Assembly: GCA_016841645.1 (NCBI GenBank)
Contig: JAENYS010000003.1
Coordinates: 1 to 64,000 of the forward strand
DNA length: 64,000 nt
Reading direction: 5' to 3'
From: Desulfoscipio geothermicus
GTDB taxonomy: Bacteria; Bacillota; Desulfotomaculia; Desulfotomaculales; Desulfallaceae
Shown: positions 1 through 8,740 of the stretch, in pieces
How the letters are laid out: the number at the start of each line of letters is the position of its first letter
Numbering within the stretch: position 1 is the first letter of the stretch
Made by a program: the position numbers and the translations under genes
Notes under the pieces: model-generated
Seen by the model: the letters and a program-made list of their open reading frames with translations, nothing else
Database searches by the model: none
Told to the model about the DNA's origin: nothing

Positions 1-30
1 GGTCTTTAGTAATACCCTTATAATGGAAAA

Positions 31-666
31 GTGCTTTTATGCAACACTAGTGATAGCTATTTAAAAGAAGATATGTTTGATCAACATGAAGTTAAATCGA
101 CAAAGAATTTGAAAATAAAATTATATTGGTTGCACACACAAAATATTAAAAATTTAGACTTTATAAATAATAATGATGAAATTTGGAATAGTTATTATAA
201 TGCATCAGATATTATTAAAACGACGAAATATTGGAACTTTATAAGGGAGGATTTTATAAATAATAAAGAACTGCTAACCACTTTTTGGCAGTATCCATCA
301 ATAGAAATCCTTGCTAAAGAAGCCTTTGATGAAACATTTCAGAAGCAATTAGAAGATGCAAAAACAATTTCAGTAAATAAACTCAAAAAAAGGATATTAC
401 AATCTAATCGAAAGGCAGAAAGAATAGAGGTTTTAACTTATACATATAGTCGAAATCCATATGTTGTTATTGAAGTTCTAAATCGTTCTAAGGGAATTTG
501 TGAGTTATGCAAAAATAAAGCTCCTTTTATAAGAAAGTCAGATGGTACTCCATATTTAGAGATTCATCATAAGATACCTCTATCCGAAAATGGAGAGGAT
601 ACTGTTGAAAATACGATCGCTCTTTGTCCTAATTGTCATAGAAAGTTGCATTATGGTTCTACCTAA
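31..666 (+). CDS. HNH endonuclease domain protein, possibly 5'-truncated
   Basis: The C-terminal ~60 residues form a clear HNH nuclease module of the McrA type: a CELC pair, the EIHHKIPLSENGED core with the catalytic His pair, then CPNCHRKLHYG, so two zinc-binding Cys pairs flank the histidines. The first ~150 residues are Lys/Asn/Ile rich and I do not recognise them. In-frame stops at 7-12 and a GTG start at 31 without a convincing Shine-Dalgarno site suggest the N-terminus is broken or lies in another frame upstream. The gene is much more AT-rich than the housekeeping genes here, which suggests recent transfer. Likely a restriction-type or mobile-element nuclease; the target is unknown. Confidence 0.7.
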   Translation: MLLCNTSDSYLKEDMFDQHEVKSTKNLKIKLYWLHTQNIKNLDFINNNDEIWNSYYNASDIIKTTKYWNFIREDFINNKELLTTFWQYPSIEILAKEAFDETFQKQLEDAKTISVNKLKKRILQSNRKAERIEVLTYTYSRNPYVVIEVLNRSKGICELCKNKAPFIRKSDGTPYLEIHHKIPLSENGEDTVENTIALCPNCHRKLHYGST

Positions 667-852
667 TCTATACAATTCGATCTTGGCAAGTATAAATTTA
701 ATTTAAAGGTTAAAAACAACAAACAACTTCTAATAATCCATATGAAGTGAAGTAAGTATTTTAACATAGTATATTTTTACCAGCAAGAATTTACTAATGC
801 TAATTTAAAACAGACAACAGGGACTACTAAAATAATAAAAAGAGGTTGGAAA

Positions 853-1812
853 TTGAAACTATCTAATTATTCAACTGGTCAACAACTTAGTGGCCATCTG
901 GCGGTCAAAAAGTGTAACATAAGACAGACCAACCAAACACCTCAAAAAGATTATTTGGATATGTTAATAACAGACGGGGAAACGGATATAGTAGCCCGGG
1001 TTTGGGATCACTCTGGCCCGGTACCGCAAGTCAACAGCGTGATCCATGTTACCGCAACAATAAATCAATACCGGGGTGATAACCAGCTCAACATAAGCGA
1101 GTGGCGCCAGGCAAACCAAGGCGAATATAACCCAAAGAATTTCTTGCCCGTATGCCCTCATGATTTAGAAAAGCTATGGGGCCAACTAAGGGAAGTAATG
1201 GCCAAAATCATGGACTTGGGGCTTGTACAAATCCTAAGCTCTGTGTTTAGTAAACACTATAAACAATTTCAAGAAGCACCGGCTGCCTTATATCATCATG
1301 GCGCTTACCTGGGTGGCCTCCTTGAGCACACTTGTGGTGTAGTTGAACAATGCTTGCGTTTGGCCACCGAGGAAACAGATATTAATTTGTTAATAACAGG
1401 GGCCATTCTTCACGATATTGGGAAGATATTTGATTATGACTGGTCGGGCTGCGTAATAACCATGACCGATGCCGGTCAGCTCTTAGGACACATTTCGCAG
1501 GGAATGATGTTGATTAATAGCCATGCGGTTAATTGCCCTGATCTTTCTACGGAGAGGTTAAACCTATTGCTTCATTTAATTGCTTCACATCATGGAAAGC
1601 TGGAATGGGGCAGCCCTGTGGAGCCTTCAACACGGGAGGCGATCTTATTACATAACGCGGATATGCTGGATGTTCAGTTATGGAAGCTGGCTCAGGCCCA
1701 GGCAAAGACCCCGACCGGGGAAAAATGGACAGAAAAGGTTTGGGAATTAAATAATAAGCGTTTTTGGGTGGGAGTTTCAGAAACTACCACAAAGGAGGCC
1801 GGAAATAAATGA
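853..1812 (+). CDS. YhaM-like OB-fold/HD-domain 3'-5' exoribonuclease
   Basis: A 319-residue protein, close to the ~314 of Bacillus YhaM. The N-terminal ~100 residues fit an OB-fold nucleic-acid-binding module (ITDGETDIVARVWD, typical of the tRNA_anti family). Residues ~150-290 form an HD metal-dependent phosphohydrolase domain with HTCGVVEQ, GAILHDIGKI (the HD pair), ASHHG and HNADMLD. The family degrades single-stranded RNA or DNA from the 3' end using metal ions. The TTG start at 853 follows an AGAGG ribosome site. It appears monocistronic and intact, unlike the debris on both sides. Function is by family only. Confidence 0.8.
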   Translation: MKLSNYSTGQQLSGHLAVKKCNIRQTNQTPQKDYLDMLITDGETDIVARVWDHSGPVPQVNSVIHVTATINQYRGDNQLNISEWRQANQGEYNPKNFLPVCPHDLEKLWGQLREVMAKIMDLGLVQILSSVFSKHYKQFQEAPAALYHHGAYLGGLLEHTCGVVEQCLRLATEETDINLLITGAILHDIGKIFDYDWSGCVITMTDAGQLLGHISQGMMLINSHAVNCPDLSTERLNLLLHLIASHHGKLEWGSPVEPSTREAILLHNADMLDVQLWKLAQAQAKTPTGEKWTEKVWELNNKRFWVGVSETTTKEAGNK

Positions 1813-1995
1813 TTAAACCTTGGAACGGCGAACTGGCATAATGTGCTTTCCCTTGGTTTCAAATGTTCCCAAAGGTCGGCCGGAATGGAAGTAAACGACC
1901 TGCGCCTTAAAAATGGGCGGGACAGGTAATGGTGTTCATTAATATTTAAGGAACTTACTGCACCTGTTTTAATTATCTAACATTGGAGGAATCCC

Positions 1996-2079
1996 ATGAG
2001 TATAGGTCGTAGGATTAAAGTGGTAATAGACGGTGTTGAAAACTTCATTTTTGAACGAATGTTTTGCGCTTCTCCTTAA
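1996..2079 (+). pseudogene. Stub of a gene cut by the transposon remnant
   Basis: GGAGGA lies 7 bases before an ATG that begins MSIGRRIKVVIDGVENF. From about position 2047 the frame runs into the antisense tail of the transposon ATPase fragment and stops after 27 codons. The strong ribosome site and the abrupt change suggest the true start of a gene whose rest was lost at an insertion or deletion junction. The product is not recognised. Confidence 0.35.
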
Positions 2080-2428
2080 GCAGATGAAAAAGTTGCTCCT
2101 GGATATTTCTAAACATTACGCTTTTCTTAGTACTGTAATCCAAACCCAATTCAAAGGCGAATTGATGATAAAACTCAGAAACACTGACTGTAGAAAGGCA
2201 AATATAAGAAAGCCTAAACAGGTTGGGATTTAGATTTTTAGCAAAACAGCGCAAAGCAAAGGTTTTGCCCATACCGGGAGGGGCGGTAAAAAGACCGATA
2301 CCGCGGGTATTTTTAAGATAATCCAGCCGGGAAAGCATCTGCTTAAAATCTTTGGACCCAAAAGCATAACTTTCGGGAAGCGACTTATCAAAGGGATTAA
2401 AAGTAAGTCCGTAAAAAGATTTAAACAT
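2045..2428 (-). pseudogene. Truncated transposon AAA+ ATPase (ExeA/TniB-like)
   Basis: The reading starts MFKSFYGLTFNPFDKSLPES, the usual opening of ExeA/TniB-like ATPases that accompany DDE transposases. It has a Walker A motif (TAPPGMGKT) at residues ~46-54. The protein ends after 127 residues, just before the expected Walker B region (...KRKT then a foreign FVQK), whereas family members are ~260-280 residues. In intact elements this helper activates target capture for the transposase. It lies directly after the transposase remnant on the same strand. Confidence 0.75.
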
Positions 2429-2451
2429 CGGCGGAACCCTCCATCTTGGAA

Positions 2452-2622
2452 CACATCATAATAAACAGAATCAATGGAAACTGTGGCGTCTAGATTAACC
2501 TTTCTGGTAATGCGGTTCATGAAACATTCATCAAGCCACTGCCTGCTTTTTGGAATACGGTGTTGTTTCTCACGATAAACTGCCGGGAATTTCTTAAAAT
2601 TAACTGCCGAACTAATTTCCAG
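2452..2622 (-). pseudogene. C-terminal remnant of a DDE transposase
   Basis: Reading the minus strand from 2622 gives KFPAVYREKQHRIPKS, RQWLDECFMNRITRKVN and then LDATVSIDSVYYDV. That pattern is typical of the C-terminal beta-barrel part of Mu/IS481-like transposases that travel with an ExeA-like ATPase. A stop at 2623-2625 cuts the upstream side, and the frame dissolves into the ATPase start at ~2450. Only ~55 residues remain. The gene order (transposase then ATPase) is that of the intact element, so this is one decayed insertion. Confidence 0.6.
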
Positions 2623-2828
2623 TTAAATACGGCCTAACCTCATACACGGGATTAACACATTAATTCGGGAAAAGAAGAAAGACGACTAAAACCACCATCT
2701 TCCATACACTCACTAAACATAAACGTTGGGCAATGTAGATAACGCTTTACGTTCTCCACACTGCCCATAGCCACGGCAACAGATTAAAACCATCTCATTA
2801 CAATAATAAAAATCCCAAAACAATATAA
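2623..2828. other. Gene-free stretch, probable element debris
   Basis: About 200 AT-rich bases with no supported gene. An imperfect inverted repeat (GGGCAATGTAG near 2728 against CTCCACACTGCCC near 2755) is the only structure I see. It lies between the transposase remnant and the decayed small gene at 2829-3137 and is probably scar sequence. Confidence 0.3.
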
Positions 2829-3137
2829 CTAAAATTTAATTTGATCGGACAAAGTACATAACGCCGTGCTCACAGTAATACCATCAACTTTGCCAAGTAC
2901 TTTAGTTAATTGCTCAGTGTTTCAGAAGCGATCTTTTAAATCTGCCAAATGGCAACCCGCACCAAAGTCCGGCATACAAGCAAATCCACCCAGGGTAGTT
3001 TTCCCGAAGACTACTGTAATACTGGAACGGCTATTAATTCTAATTTCGTAATGGCTTTCATATTTTTTAAAACCCACAATGGTTCCATGCCATCGTTCGG
3101 TCCTCCGACCAAACCGGGCTTCGCAAGTAAATATCAT
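2829..3137 (-). pseudogene. Small hypothetical protein interrupted by an in-frame TGA
   Basis: The minus strand has AAAGGGG about 10 bases before ATG at 3137. The reading begins MIFTCEARFGRRTERWHGT and runs 71 residues to ...LADLKDRF, then TGA at 2922-2924. The same frame continues for 30 more codons (NTEQLTKVLGKVDGITV...) to a TAG at 2829-2831. The continuation looks coding, so the TGA probably replaced a Trp codon (TGG). The predicted intact product is ~102 residues with no domain I recognise. It sits in the transposon scar region and may be an orphan accessory gene. Confidence 0.45.
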
Positions 3138-3294
3138 ATTAAAAACCCCTTTTAGTGTTCAAGTTCATTTTTAATGACCCTTTTTACTACAGCCATCTGG
3201 CACAAATAATAGTCACGCAGGACCGTAAGGATAAAAATTAGACTATAGGAACCATAGGGGATGATTAAGATCCCTTTCGTATGAAGCAAATATC

Positions 3295-4687
3295 GTGGCC
3301 CTGTACCTTTATGATCTGTCTCAGGTCCTAGTAGACCGTGCCATTGAAATTAATGACCGCCTTATTAATGAATTTCTATCAAAGGGGCGTAAGAAGCAGG
3401 AGGAACTTCAAAAGCAAAACGATAAGTCATTGAATGAAAAAGTTGTTCATTATGTAAGCCTAGTAAAGGCATTAGTAAAAGCCCGAACTGAAGGACTGGA
3501 CCCGTACAATACCATAGAATCTTATGTGATGCCATGGAATGAGCTTGTATCATCAAGTGAAGAAGCCGATAAGTTGGCCAGGCCCATTGATTATGATTAT
3601 CTTGACCTTTTAGACAACAGATATAATTACCTGCGCAAGTATACACCGGAGTTGTTAAAGTTTATCGAATTCCGATCAAGTAATAGTTCGTTTAAACCTT
3701 TGATAGACGCTATAAATACAATTAGTGAAATGAACCAGAATAACAAAAAAGTAGTTCCCGACGAAGCTCCTTTGGCTTTTATACCAAACCGATGGAATAA
3801 ATACGTTTTTGCAAAAGATGGCTCAATCAATCGCCATTACTATGGAATGGCTGCCCTTACAGAGTTGCGGAACCGTATACGTTCAGGAGATGTATCAGTC
3901 GTCGGGAGCCGTAATTATAAAGACTTTGATGACTATTTAATATCGAAAAACGAATGGGAAATAACAAAGTTTTCCGAATCAAAACTGGCAGTTAGCTTGT
4001 CGGATGAAGAGTATGTGCTAGAACGGATTGAGAGTTTAAACAGAAGACTGAATTGGGTATCAAAAAACGTAGGGAAGTTATCTGGTGTAAGCCTGGAAAA
4101 CGGGAATATTCATGTAGATAAATTGGAGAAGGATGTTCCGGACGAGGCAACTGAATTGAGTAAAGAGCTATACAGTCTTATGCCAAGAATCAAGCTGCCC
4201 GAACTTTTAATAGAAGTATCAAACTGGACAGGCTATGACAGGCATTTTATTCATGCCTCGACGAGAAATCCACCAAAGAGTGAAGAAAAACAAATAGTGA
4301 TAGCTACCTTAATGGCCATGGGAACCAACATAGGTCTGGTAAAGATGCTTAACTCATTTGCTTGGTTTTAGATTTGCTCCCAGGATAAGGGATTTATCCG
4401 ATCTAAAACTTTACACAATCTCAAAGCCTAGTAATTACCCAAAGCTTGAAGATGTCTTACAAGGCCGTATTGAAAAAACAATTTTCATTCTTGACTATAT
4501 ATCCAGTGAAGATATGCGCCGTAAAGTAGAATACCTGAAATTTAAAAAGAATTTTGATGATAATCTTTTGAGACATATATCCCCATTAGGATGGGAACAC
4601 ATTAATTTTATAGGAGATTACTACTTTAACGTTAGAAATGTACCAGATTCCTACACATTAAGACCACTTAATATAAATGCCCAATAA
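3295..4687 (+). pseudogene. tnpA: Tn3-family transposase TnpA, truncated and internally deleted
   Basis: The 358-residue first reading ends with ...LPELLIEVSNWTGYDRHF...MAMGTNIGLVKM, characteristic of the Tn3 DDE transposase. The sequence then jumps, with a frame change at ~4350-4372, to LLGFRFAPRIRDLSDLKLYT and on to the end of the catalytic domain (SPLGWEHINFIGDYYF). About 150-200 residues of the catalytic core are missing at this junction. The N-terminal DUF4158 part of a ~980-residue TnpA is also absent, so the gene cannot make active transposase. It points toward the transposon end at 5543-5580. Confidence 0.85.
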
Positions 4688-4712
4688 ACTTTGAGGAGGT
4701 CTTTAAAATGAT

Positions 4713-4970
4713 ATGGGAAAAAGTAAAAAAGCATATCACAATCAATGGGTAATCATTGAAGCTATTGAAGCCCATACAGAAGGAGATAGAAGGCTTATAG
4801 CTCAAATGACTGTAGTTGATAACTTCCAGGAAGATAATAATAAAGCATTGTTGCATTATCTGCAATTACATCGAAAGCACAGGGAAAGAGAGCTTTACGT
4901 TGTTCACACGTCCCGTCCTGAGCTTGATATTATTGAGCAGAAATGGATTGGAGTGCGGGCCGAAATATGA
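4713..4970 (+). CDS. Small hypothetical protein paired with a retropepsin-like gene
   Basis: An 85-residue protein beginning MGKSKKAYHNQWVIIEAIEA and ending RPELDIIEQKWIGVRAEI. No catalytic motif is visible. A strong GAGGAGG site lies at 4693-4699, nearer to an ATG at 4708 that opens only a 14-codon frame, so the start at 4713 is slightly uncertain. Its stop overlaps the ATG of the next gene (ATGA), indicating translational coupling. The pair sits between the Tn3 transposase remnant and the transposon end, so it is probably Tn3 cargo. From memory such pairs recur in related Firmicutes and look like a two-gene module; that is not proven here. Confidence 0.5.
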   Translation: MGKSKKAYHNQWVIIEAIEAHTEGDRRLIAQMTVVDNFQEDNNKALLHYLQLHRKHRERELYVVHTSRPELDIIEQKWIGVRAEI

Positions 4971-5341
4971 ATCTAAAATTAAAGTATGGGTTACCGTTTA
5001 TTGACGTTGTACTTATTCACAAGGGTAGATCGCTCAGTTTTGATAATTTCTTAGTAGACACTGGCTCTGCATCTACAATTATTGCTGCCGAGATTGCAGT
5101 GGAATTGGGGTTGGGTCCTGAACCTTTAGATGTCATAAGAAAAATACGTGGTGTTGGTGGAACAGAATATGTTTATGAGAAATATATTGACGGAATTCAG
5201 CTGGGTTTAAAAAAATTGACCCAATTCAAAATTTAAATTGGTGATATGGATTATGGGCTTGATATTGCCGGAATCTTATGAATGGATTATTTAATTAAAT
5301 CTAAAGTGGTTATAGATTTGGAAAACATGATACTTGTATAA
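4967..5341 (+). pseudogene. Retropepsin-like aspartyl protease, broken by two stops
   Basis: Starts at ATG 4967, overlapping the previous stop. Residues ~27-31 carry LVDTGSAST, the DTG(S) active-site motif of retropepsin-like aspartic proteases, followed by IIAAEIAVELGLGPEP and the GVGGTEYVYEK flap-like region. Translation stops at TAA 5234-5236, but the frame resumes IGDMDYGLDIAGIL, then TGA at 5279-5281, then MDYLIKSKVVIDLENMILV and TAA at 5339-5341. Single-base changes (GAA to TAA and GGA to TGA) would explain both stops. The family is ~125 residues, which matches the repaired length. It is transposon cargo that has lost function. Confidence 0.7.
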
Positions 5342-5542
5342 GCAAAGTATGCGTATGCTTACGGGGCTGGGGCTACAGGATACTGGGCGCTTTATATAAT
5401 GGGAAGTTATTATAATGAGTACTGCCCATTTTTGTTCACTAGGGTCCAAATCTAACGCCAATGAGTGTACCAATATTACAAAAAAGAATTGGTAATTTGG
5501 GTCTTAGCGTGGGTAAAATCGTATTTTTTCTACATGTTACTT
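5342..5542. other. Non-coding interval inside the Tn3 remnant
   Basis: Two hundred bases between the protease pseudogene and the transposon end. I see no supported gene, only relics in several frames. Confidence 0.3.
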
Positions 5543-5580
5543 CTTAACGGGGGTTTTGTCGGAAATGTTGGCGGTACCCC
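5543..5580. repeat. 38-bp terminal inverted repeat of a Tn3-family transposon
   Basis: Read on the minus strand from 5580 the segment starts GGGGTACCGCCAACATTT and ends CCCCCGTTAAG, exactly 38 bases. Tn3-family ends are ~38 bp, begin GGGG and end in a TAAG-type sequence. The outer end faces right (5580), so the element lies to the left and contains the tnpA remnant and the protease pair. No matching left end is visible in 1-3295, so that side was probably deleted. Confidence 0.75.
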
Positions 5581-5625
5581 TTTATGGTAAGTTTTTTAAT
5601 TACACTTTATTTGCAGTGCCTATTC

Positions 5626-5664
5626 TTGACATGGATTAATGTGTGTGTATATACTTATATTTAA
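5626..5664 (+). promoter_or_regulatory. Sigma-A promoter with MarR operator over the -10
   Basis: TTGACA at 5626-5631 and TATACT at 5650-5655 are separated by 18 bases. The -10 is embedded in GTGTATATACTTATAT, which matches the core of the near-perfect palindrome at 6179-6204 downstream of the marR gene. Binding of the regulator here would block its own transcription. Confidence 0.65.
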
Positions 5665-5691
5665 GGCATTAAATAACGAGGTAGTGCTTAT

Positions 5692-6162
5692 ATGGAGTTC
5701 AGCAATTTAGACCAAGAAAATTTAAAGGAATTATCAATAAGAACAGGCAATGCCTGCGTGGGTTTCAACCTGCGCAGGACAGCCCGTCTGTTAAGGCGGT
5801 TTTACGATGAGGCGTTTGAACCACTTGGCCTAAAGGGAACCCAATTTTCCCTGCTGATGGCGGTTGCGGGCAATCAAAACGCCACGATTGGGGAACTATC
5901 CCAACCGCTGGGTATGGAACGTTCTACTTTGAGCCGGAATATCGTAGTTCTTCAAAAAAAAGGGCTGGTAACTGTAGAAGAGGGTGAAGACCGGCGACAG
6001 CAAAGAATAAGCTTAACTGATTTAGGAGTCTCTGTTATACGAGAAGCGCTGCCCCTGTGGCAGGGGGTACAAGAAAGTTTAATCAGTGAACTGGGAGAAG
6101 AAAGGATAACAAATCTTCTGGCAGATCTGCTGAGTTTATCACATATTAAGGAAGGTAATTAA
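5692..6162 (+). CDS. MarR-family transcriptional regulator
   Basis: A 156-residue protein with the MarR winged helix-turn-helix: LGLKGTQFSLLMAV, IGELSQPLGMERSTLSRNI (recognition helix) and the wing VEEGEDRRQQRISLT. An N-terminal Cys in GNACVGFNLRR could act as a redox or ligand sensor, but that is speculative. It has its own promoter with an overlapping operator, and an even better palindrome follows the gene just before the ferredoxin-type gene. It probably represses both transcription units in response to a small molecule or oxidant. Members act as cytoplasmic dimers. Confidence 0.85.
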   Translation: MEFSNLDQENLKELSIRTGNACVGFNLRRTARLLRRFYDEAFEPLGLKGTQFSLLMAVAGNQNATIGELSQPLGMERSTLSRNIVVLQKKGLVTVEEGEDRRQQRISLTDLGVSVIREALPLWQGVQESLISELGEERITNLLADLLSLSHIKEGN

Positions 6163-6178
6163 AGGAGAAAATTTTAAT

Positions 6179-6204
6179 CTAATATGTGTATATACATATA
6201 TTAG
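6179..6204. promoter_or_regulatory. MarR operator palindrome
   Basis: The 26-base stretch from CTAATATG to CATATATTAG is a palindrome with a single mismatched pair, centred on GTATATAC. The same core occurs over the marR promoter at ~5641-5660. It lies ~92 bases before the ferredoxin-domain gene start and ~17 bases after the marR stop, as expected for an operator of that gene. Confidence 0.65.
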
Positions 6205-6295
6205 GAGAAAGAAAGTGATAGCTTATAACTAATTAATTTAAGTTCAAACTAGTGAGTGGATGATGTCGTAAAAATTTATTTAGGAGGGGACATAC

Positions 6296-7417
6296 ATGGG
6301 ACATCTAGGAGTGGACAATAAAGAACAGATTTACAGGATACTGGCCGAGCGTTTGAATAGTAATCCGGTGGGAGCACCCGTTAACGAGACCCTGATGAAA
6401 ATACTCCACCGGCTTTATACCGAGAGCGAGGCTATGGTAGGCAGTAAATTTCCGATGGTACCGATGAAGCTGGACAAGATCGCCAGCATCACTGGCCTTG
6501 AAGAAAAGGAATTACTGCCAATACTGGAAAGTATGGCCCCCAAAGGGCTGGTGTTGGATCTCTCTTTGCAGGACGGTACTTATTATATGCTGGCCCCGAT
6601 GATGATAGGTTTTTTTGAATTTACCTTCATGCGGGTGCGAGAAGAGATAGACATGAAGGAACTGGCCGAACTATTTACCTTATATCTTGAAACGCCCGGC
6701 GTATGGGAAGAGTTCTTTGGTGGCAATACCAAATTGATCAGGTCGATGGTATATGAAAGCCTGATCCCGGCTATGGTGGACACAGAGGTTTTAGACTACG
6801 AGCGGGCCTCCCAAGTCATCCGCAATTCCGGTGGCGGCGCGCTGTCCATGTGCGCGTGCCGTCACAGGGCCAGCCACCTGGGTAAGTCCTGCGAAGCCGG
6901 CGGTCCCATAGAGGATGTGTGCACTACCCTGGGTAGCTCTGCGCAATGGCTGGTGAGCCGGGGTATGGCCAGGCCAGCCACAGTTGACGAGTTGCTGCGG
7001 GTTTTGGACCAAACGACCAAGCTGGGGCTGGTTCATACGGTTGATAACATACTTACCCAGCCGACTGTTATCTGCCATTGCTGCGGCTGCTGCTGCGTAG
7101 CTCTGCATCCTTCCATAGGGAAAAATCAATTGCCTGCTCAGCCCAGTAATTTTATGCCGGCTTTAGATCGGGATAGTTGCGTTGGGTGCGGTACTTGTGC
7201 CAATAGCTGTCAGATTAAAGTCATTACCATGCGTGATGACGGGAGCGGGGCTGAGGTGCCTGAGTTTAATAAGGAACTTTGTCTTGGCTGCGGTGTTTGC
7301 GCCGCCTCCTGCCCCAGCGGTGCGCTAACTATGTCCCGCAGACCGGAAATCTACGTTCCGCATGAGAATAAAACGGAGCTATTAGTCCGCATTGCCAAAG
7401 AAAGAGGTAAGATGTAG
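6296..7417 (+). CDS. Dicluster [4Fe-4S] ferredoxin-domain protein with helical N-terminus
   Basis: A 373-residue protein. The C-terminal ~80 residues hold two ferredoxin motifs, CVGCGTCANSCQIK and CLGCGVCAASCPSG, so it should carry two [4Fe-4S] clusters. Upstream are CACRHRASHLGKSC and the unusual Cys run VICHCCGCCCVALH, possible ligands for further metal or clusters. The N-terminal ~120 residues are helical (KLDKIASITGLEEKELLPIL resembles a winged-helix segment). Such proteins are common in sulfate-reducing Firmicutes as cytoplasmic electron carriers or sensors. GGAGGGG precedes the ATG. Control by the adjacent MarR protein is likely. Confidence 0.75.
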   Translation: MGHLGVDNKEQIYRILAERLNSNPVGAPVNETLMKILHRLYTESEAMVGSKFPMVPMKLDKIASITGLEEKELLPILESMAPKGLVLDLSLQDGTYYMLAPMMIGFFEFTFMRVREEIDMKELAELFTLYLETPGVWEEFFGGNTKLIRSMVYESLIPAMVDTEVLDYERASQVIRNSGGGALSMCACRHRASHLGKSCEAGGPIEDVCTTLGSSAQWLVSRGMARPATVDELLRVLDQTTKLGLVHTVDNILTQPTVICHCCGCCCVALHPSIGKNQLPAQPSNFMPALDRDSCVGCGTCANSCQIKVITMRDDGSGAEVPEFNKELCLGCGVCAASCPSGALTMSRRPEIYVPHENKTELLVRIAKERGKM

Positions 7418-7805
7418 TTTATGTTGCAGACTATTAACGTATAGCTTTTACATTAATCGTTTGAACATGGGCAAATCGGTTACCTTAACAGGGAGTCAGT
7501 TTTCATTACTAAACGATATTAATTTGCTAGAAACATGCAGCAAAGGGGAATTAGCTGACTATGCAAAACTAGATAGGTCTACTATCACAAGGAACTTGAA
7601 AAGACTCAAGGAAAGAGGCTATATTATTGATTTGTCAACTAATGAAAGTAGAGATAGCCAAGTATCATTAACTGATTCAGGACGCGAAAAGCTTGAAAGT
7701 GGTTACTTGTTATGGAAAGAAGCACAAAAATATGTTAAGGAAAAGGTCGGTAGCGACAACATGAAACAACTCAGAAAAATGCTTGAGGTTATTGAAAATA
7801 TTTAA
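7392..7805 (+). pseudogene. Second MarR-family regulator, N-terminally damaged
   Basis: Residues from ~VTLTGSQFSLLNDI through GELADYAKLDRSTITRNL and the wing to the C-terminus match the MarR fold and align with the gene at 5692. The N-terminal dimerisation helix is short and Cys-rich (CSLCCRLLTYSFYIN) and begins inside the 3' end of the ferredoxin gene, with a TTG at 7392 and no ribosome site. An ATG at 7467 would give an even shorter protein. A deletion probably fused the end of the ferredoxin gene to a truncated marR copy. It may or may not be translated. Confidence 0.55.
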
Positions 7806-7937
7806 TATATTTAAACTTTTTAATACCGTTAAAGCCGAAAGCCAATGGAACAAGGTTCGGTACGCCTTCAGGCAAAGTTGAACTGTATAGCAGTGTATTG
7901 GAAAAACTAAACTAAAAATGAGAAAGGGTACTTGCTG

Positions 7938-8207
7938 ATGGACAAAAAGGAACTGACCAAGCAAATCAAGATGAAAGCGCTGGAGCTAGGATTTTCCAAA
8001 GTTGGCATCACTATCGCAAATGATTTCATCGAGCACGAACAGGAAGTGAACTCCCGCCCCGACTACGCATGGGCAAGCGATGTGATTAAAGGATGCCGCC
8101 CCAGCAAATTCTATCCGGAAGGGAAATCTATCATTTGCACTGTCTACGGTTTCAGTTTTTTGCTTGCCATACTACATGGTAATATCGTTTTATCTCATCT
8201 TCGGTAG
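7938..8207 (+). pseudogene. N-terminal fragment of a QueG-like iron-sulfur protein
   Basis: ATG at 7938 follows GAAAGGG. MDKKELTKQIKMKALELG then FSKVGIT resembles the start of the epoxyqueuosine-reductase (QueG)/reductive-dehalogenase-like ferredoxin superfamily. At ~8150, after GKSIICTVYG, homology ends and the frame runs into antisense integrase sequence. Only ~71 of the expected 250-350 residues remain. A recombination junction removed the rest, so no function is expected. Confidence 0.55.
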
Positions 8208-8370
8208 GCACATATGGCAGCCGCTTTGATGCTTTGGAGACTTCTATCTCTAATTCATCCCTTAGATGTTGAAAAACTCTTTTGAGGTAAGCATAATCCG
8301 GTCTTTCCGTTCTTAGATACTTGGCCAATTCCTTGGCCTTTTTCTTTGCGGGTGTTCGATTAAATATCAT
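8152..8370 (-). pseudogene. N-terminal fragment of a tyrosine recombinase
   Basis: AAGGTG lies before the ATG at 8370 on the minus strand. The 72 residues end in RLPYVPTEDEIKRYYHVVWQ, the stretch that normally leads into the catalytic domain of tyrosine site-specific recombinases. The reading stops at the junction with the QueG-like fragment, so the catalytic Arg/His/Tyr part is absent. It looks like the remains of an integrase-mediated insertion. Confidence 0.5.
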
Positions 8371-8740
8371 GATATTTCACCTTCGAGTGGAAGTTTTTCG
8401 CTTATATCCGGGTGAGGTGACCGTCGGGCATATCTGGCCAGGCTGCCGGTCGCCTCGCCGATCGGATTGTAAGCCCTCCGGTCACCCGCCAAGGGCGCAA
8501 AAAAAATTTTGAAAATCTGAAATGTAGGGCGTTCCCCCCTCCAAACCTCCCCCCGGGCTTCTCTCCCTCTGAGCTAATATACCCGGGTGAGATTGATCAG
8601 CCCGGGCACCAGGTTCAGGATCGCTGCCGGCGTCCTGGAGGGGGACCAACTGCACGGTTATACTCCTGAACAGGGTCATCAAAGGCACGTTCAATTAAAA
8701 AGACCCTGAAAGGTACTCCATGGTGCCTGTTTCTTAACTT
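8371..8740. other. GC-rich non-coding interval with inverted repeats
   Basis: No supported gene. Base composition is markedly more GC/CCC-rich than the flanks. GAGGTGACCG near 8411 and CGGTCGCCTC near 8446 form a hairpin with one mismatch, and CCCGGG copies near 8581 and 8600 form another. This looks like imported sequence or element debris. Confidence 0.35.

Noticed and set aside
2922-2924. Selenocysteine at the in-frame TGA of the small minus-strand gene
   Set aside because: No bacterial SECIS-like hairpin is evident after the TGA and the region is full of decayed genes; a Trp-to-stop change is simpler.
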